Shown: positions 61,643 through 64,000 of the stretch, one piece after another | Layout of the letters: each line of letters begins with the position of its first letter | Position numbering within the stretch: the stretch's first letter is position 1 | Assembly: GCA_001549895.1 (NCBI GenBank) | Contig: AP014720.1 | Coordinates: 186,001-250,000, forward strand | Length of the DNA stretch: 64,000 nt | Direction: 5' to 3' | From: Arthrobacter sp. Hiyo8 | GTDB lineage: Bacteria > Actinomycetota > Actinomycetes > Actinomycetales > Micrococcaceae | Translations under genes and position numbers: made by a program | The notes under the pieces: generated by a model | Databases searched by the model: none | The model's input: only the letters and a program-made list of their open reading frames with translations | What the model was told of the DNA's origin: nothing

Positions 61643-62499
61643 ATGGGAGTTGTGGGAGTGCACGGCATAAGGCAATACAAGTTTCACCGCGACCCGCGGG
61701 AATTGCAAAAACTGTGGGCTAAAGCTCTTGTGCGGTCCGCGGGTTTGAAGGAAGAAGAATTTGCGCTGGCGTACTACGCGCCGATCCTACATCTCGGAGC
61801 CCGGCAAGGCAGCGGCTCGGACGAGCAATTTTCAGAGACCGAATGTCGTCTTATCGCTGCTTGGTTGGTCAGCCAAGGAACTCCGGTACCAGTTGTTCAA
61901 GGACCAGCGACTCGATGGCTGCGCGACGGGATTGACTGGTTCATCCGAAACAGGGCAGCAGAAGGCTTGACCCAAGCCATTGTGGCATCCGCCTTCCGGG
62001 AGGTGGCCGTGTACGTCGATCCTCTCCACGCATCCCGCCGGCATGAAGCCCGCCGGACGGTGGCTGAGGTTATTACAAAGGAGAAGCCGCGGATTCTCAT
62101 CGCCCATTCGCTGGGCAGTGTCGTGGCCTATGAGACTCTGTGGGCTTGGCCGAACCTTCGTGTTGATCTGCTCCTAACCCTTGGGTCGCCGCTGGCTTTG
62201 CCCGGAATTTTTGCCGACCGGCTTGACCCCTTTGAAGCCGGACAGCGTCGCAAGCCGCCGGGGTGATTCGTTGGGTCAACGTGGCCGATGAGGGTGACCT
62301 CATTGCCGTACCGAAGGGACTCAGCCAATACTTCGACGGCGTCGACTCCGATGCTGAGGTGACCATTGGGTCCATCGCATTTCATGATGTTGAGGCTTAT
62401 TTGAGGTGCTCCGAAGTTGCCAATATTCTTGCCGCATATGACGAGGGGACGCTTGAGCCGGAAAGCATTGGTGGTCGCGATACCAACGCCGGACGGTGA
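61643..62499 (+). CDS. Alpha/beta hydrolase of a caspase-NACHT locus (frameshifted)
   Basis: About 285 residues from ATG 61643. VVGVHGIRQYKF (oxyanion HG), nucleophile elbow LIAHSLGSVVAYETLWAW (G/AxSxG), LLLTLGSPLALPG, then after one lost G near 62262 RWVNVADEGDLIAVPKGLSQ with the late Asp and His (FHDVEAYLRC). No signal peptide, so it acts inside the cell. The next gene begins before its stop. In defence loci such hydrolases may act as effectors; that is inference. Confidence 0.8.
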
Positions 62500-64000
62500 C
62501 GATTATGACTCGTTGGAGGATTTTGCCGGACATGTCAACGGGGTAGCAAAGGGCCTATTTTCGCTCGGTTATGAGGTTAACGATCCGGCGGCCACATGGA
62601 ATTGGACCGCCGCGGAGATGAACGAAGGATTCCGGGACCTCGTCGATGATGACGACGGAAGCGGAGTGCGAGTCGTACACATCCTCGGGCATGGGGAGCG
62701 AAGCCATGGAACGGTGTTTCCCGTAGGCGCTGACGGGCAGACCGACGATGACTGCGACGTTGTGAACTGGCTCAAACTCGTTCAATCCAACAACAGACTG
62801 CGTCCTAAGACACTTTTCATTCTGGATACTTGCCACAGTGGAGAAGCAACACGGTCTGAGTGGGGTCTAGATATTCACGCCGAAGACCTGCGTGGCTGGG
62901 TCTTGGCTGCGTCGGAACGGGATCGATCAGCATACGATGGTCGGTTGACAAGGGCCGTCGCAAACCAGTTGGCGGCGGTGGCAGGTCAAACAATGGGTCT
63001 CGCACCTGATCTTGAGTTCGTTCCGTGGGAAACATTCCGGGACAAAGTCATACATGAGGTCGAGCGGGGCGCAGGCGACCGGCTCCTTCCCCAGCGAGTG
63101 ACCTCAACACTGCTGAACAGGACCGTGAAGGTGCCGTTCTTTCCTAATCCCGCATATGTAGAGCCAGGCCCCTTCAGCAGGCAAAGAATGAGGCGGCTGA
63201 GGGGCTGGGACCGTTTCTGGATTCCTTCGCAGGCACAGCGATGTCCACAGAAGGCCTCGAAGGCCTCGATCCGAACCATTTCACCGAGCGTGCTCGCGGC
63301 CGAGACGGGCTTGGTCCCGACGGGACCTTCACCGGCAGGCGAAGCCAGCTCGTTGATTTGTCGTCATGGATCAATGACCCTGCTCCGGGAGACAGCGTGC
63401 GAGTTGTCATTGGCAGCCCGGGAGCAGGGAAATCTGCCATCCTCGGCGTTCTAGTATGCGCGGCTCACCCCTTTCTACGAGAAAGGACCAAATCAGTCTG
63501 GTCGCGAGCCGCGGCAACGCCGAACCTCCAACAGAGGATGGCCGGGATTCACGCCCGGGCCAGACCCTTGGCACAGATACTTGACTCCATCGCGCGACAA
63601 CTCCAGCTACCAAATCCTGGCGAGACCTGGACTCCGGAGACGCTCGCAAAGTCGCTGAAAGCGGAGCAGGGGCGTCCACTGATCGTCCTGGATGCCCTGG
63701 ATGAGGCCGACAACGTTCGAGAGACCGTGGGTCTACTCCGCGATCTCGCCAACACCCGAAATTCAGACGGTACTCCAGCATGCCGACTCTTGATTGGAAC
63801 ACGGGCCGGGGAGGGCTGGCCCCTCATTGAGGAGTGGGTAGGTACCCTAGCTGATCGCCAGAAAACCGATCTCGAAGCTGTTCCGTTGGCGATCCTCAAG
63901 GAGGACTTGTCAACCTATTTGGTCTCCGTTCTTGGACCCGGGCGGTTCACCCAACGGATCGCTGAAGGGATGGCCTTAAGACTCACACAAGAACAGGGCA
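62438..64000 (+). CDS. Caspase-NACHT protein (frameshifted, runs off right edge)
   Basis: From ATG 62438 (TTG 62453 possible). Residues about 10-215 are a C14 caspase domain: VRVVHILGHGERSHG (catalytic His85) and LFILDTCHSGEATRSEWGLD (Cys132). One lost C near 63172 leads into NEAAEGLGPFLDSFAGTA and a STAND/NACHT ATPase: Walker A VVIGSPGAGKSAI (about residue 325) and Walker B RPLIVLDALDEADN. The frame is open to 64000, so the C-terminal sensor is outside. Such proteins sense invaders and activate their protease. Confidence 0.85.

Overview
This 64 kb window is high-GC actinobacterial DNA. The gene families suggest Arthrobacter or Pseudarthrobacter (Micrococcaceae), but that is inference, because no rRNA or ribosomal marker lies inside. 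The mix of metal resistance, small transcription units, transposases, integrases and gene fragments indicates accessory DNA (plasmid or genomic island).

Reading-frame quality dominates interpretation. Most long genes are split by single-base frame changes inside G or C runs, and nearly every change has the direction of one lost base. Restoring one base rejoins conserved protein. I therefore annotate those genes as one interrupted CDS each, not as independent fragments. A few lesions look real: two gene-fusion junctions near 7.79 and 12.53 kb, and two in-frame stops in the Tn7-like genes.

Layout. 1-7 kb: copper cluster (copA, a copper-linked exported protein, copZ, an FAD reductase, an MFS exporter, csoR) with CsoR-type operators. 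6.6-8.3 kb: a His-rich permease fused to a truncated debranching enzyme. 8.3-9.9 kb: IS110 element. 10-12.6 kb: cupin, GntR/FCD regulator, truncated succinate-semialdehyde dehydrogenase. 12.5-14.7 kb: mobile-element debris. 14.8-19.3 kb: a family 5 solute-binding lipoprotein, an IS481 element with a 6-bp target duplication, glycerate kinase and a GNAT acetyltransferase. 19.6-21.1 kb: MFS exporter. 21.2-25.3 kb: Dpp-type ABC transporter. 25.4-29.7 kb: a phosphonate operon (PEP mutase, phosphonopyruvate decarboxylase, phosphonoacetaldehyde reductase, two membrane proteins), the most interesting metabolic locus. 30-43.6 kb: ChrB-like protein, a leaderless NMT1-fold protein with a TauD oxygenase, polysaccharide deacetylase, MarR-MFS-unknown operon, two leaderless PstS-fold proteins, a second family 5 binding protein, NUDIX hydrolase and a leaderless beta-propeller. 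44-47.6 kb: phosphofructokinase, UspA, FAD oxidoreductase, small conserved protein. 48-50.8 kb: second IS110 element, pRiA4b ORF-3-like protein, STAS-like protein. 50.9-56.7 kb: a compact Tn7-like transposon (tnsA, tnsB, tniB, tniQ). 57.3-60.3 kb: integrase/HTH/zinc-ribbon-integrase operon. 60.6-64 kb: Xre/MbcA-like antitoxin, alpha/beta hydrolase and a caspase-NACHT protein that runs off the edge, a candidate anti-phage system.

A 12-bp palindrome close to TAACAGCTGATA lies upstream of the 14.8 kb binding protein, the Dpp operon, the NMT1-TauD operon and the propeller/NUDIX divergon, with a related form between the phosphonate operon and the ChrB-like gene. These units may be one regulon, with phosphonate synthesis, binding proteins and transport under one regulator that I cannot identify here.
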